Position numbers and translations under genes: made by a program. The notes under the pieces were generated by a model. That model saw only the letters and a list, made by a program, of their open reading frames with translations, was not told where the DNA came from and made no database searches. From Candidatus Calidifonticultor daggyaiensis (GTDB lineage Bacteria; Actinomycetota; Humimicrobiia; Humimicrobiales; Humimicrobiaceae), in the NCBI GenBank assembly GCA_015661035.1, contig JACVJA010000118.1, forward strand, positions 1-5,672: a stretch of DNA of 5,672 nucleotides. The letters are read 5' to 3'. Below, piece by piece: positions 5,436-5,672 of this stretch. The number at the start of each line of letters is the position of its first letter. Position 1 is the first letter of the stretch.

Positions 5436-5672
5436 CTCTATTAGAATTTCTTCGTTCAGATTTTCTAAAATTGTTTTCTCTATTTTTTTTTAGATTTTCA
5501 TAAAACAAATTTTTATAACTTAAATATTTTTCCCATAAAGATAATACTAAATCAATATCATATATATCAAGGAAATGTAAATTTTCTAATTCTTTTGGTT
5601 TTTTTATTACTGCTTTTTGTAAAGTATAACAAGCAAGTAAATAATAATAAGTTTGTTCTGGGATAGCATTTA
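5263..5672 (-). CDS. Unrecognised phage protein, C-terminal 135 residues (5' end outside the window)
   Basis: The frame is open from the right edge to a TAA at 5263, so the start lies outside. The visible N-part is hydrophobic and helical: IPEQTYYYLLACYTLQKAVI, then LENLHFLDIYDIDLVLSLWEKYLSYKN. The rest is highly charged and probably flexible: RKSERRNSNRDVSSEEL, then DRLEQNKREILSNREV. A helical domain with a charged tail occurs in small tail-assembly proteins, but I cannot assign a family. The in-frame TTG at 5508 is not a credible start because coding continues upstream of it. A run of nine A residues (5483-5491) codes for Lys-Lys within the gene. The overlapping frame that ends at 5145 may be a frameshifted extension. 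Its position just before the fibre gene in the same direction suggests that it belongs to the tail module. Confidence 0.55.
   Translation of the reverse strand, partial: NAIPEQTYYYLLACYTLQKAVIKKPKELENLHFLDIYDIDLVLSLWEKYLSYKNLFYENLKKNRENNFRKSERRNSNRDVSSEELFQDEYRTNHDYELHSEKNSNEVKFDDRLEQNKREILSNREVRVIKGIRTN

Noticed and set aside
5483..5491. A9 run in the right-edge gene as the site of a productive frameshift
   Set aside because: Slipping there in either direction meets a stop within a few to about 20 codons (TAG directly, or the TAA-TAG before 5435), so it cannot join the frame that ends at 5145.
5263..5508. 81-residue gene starting at TTG 5508
   Set aside because: The same frame is open and coding-like all the way to the right edge, so the TTG is an internal leucine codon.

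Overview
The window is part of the structural gene module of a contractile-tailed phage, prophage or phage-derived particle. Every convincing gene lies on the minus strand, so transcription runs from the right edge to the left. The DNA is very AT-rich: 6 of 60 bases are G or C at 301-360. Codons mostly end in A or T. TGA is used as a stop and TGG codes for tryptophan, so the standard bacterial code applies. This suggests a low-GC bacterial host, but nothing here identifies the genus. I saw no integrase, attachment site, tRNA, CRISPR array or transposase.

In transcription order: (1) a protein that enters from beyond the right edge and stops at 5263, overlapped by a second reading frame that ends at 5145 and may be a frameshifted extension; (2) a tail fibre of about 496 residues (5101-3611); (3) a tail-fibre-assembly-like protein (3596-3048), the only gene with a strong Shine-Dalgarno site; (4) a short fibre-tip protein with a pyocin-knob-like region and a collar-fibre C-terminus (3044-2424); (5) a 30-codon mini-gene (2381-2289) that looks like a collapsed second copy of the assembly protein; (6) a baseplate protein of the gpI / Mu gp48 / YmfQ type (2285-1704); (7) a virion protein of 292 residues that I cannot name, with a Ser/Gly-rich connector-like C-terminal part (1707-829); (8) a gpV/gp45-type baseplate spike with an OB-fold and a His-x-His tip (825-193); (9) the first 52 codons of an unrecognised gene that runs off the left edge.

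These genes would work together at the distal end of the tail. The spike pierces the target envelope, the gpI-like protein sits where fibres join the baseplate, the fibres bind the receptor, and the assembly protein helps them fold or attach. From the fibre-tip gene to the spike the genes are packed with ATGA or stop-3-nt-ATG junctions, which suggests one translationally coupled operon. The most notable points are the reversed gene order compared with Mu/P2, the mini-gene with its 24-nt DNA repeat, the possible frameshift near 5265, and the marked rise in GC within the receptor-binding half of the fibre.
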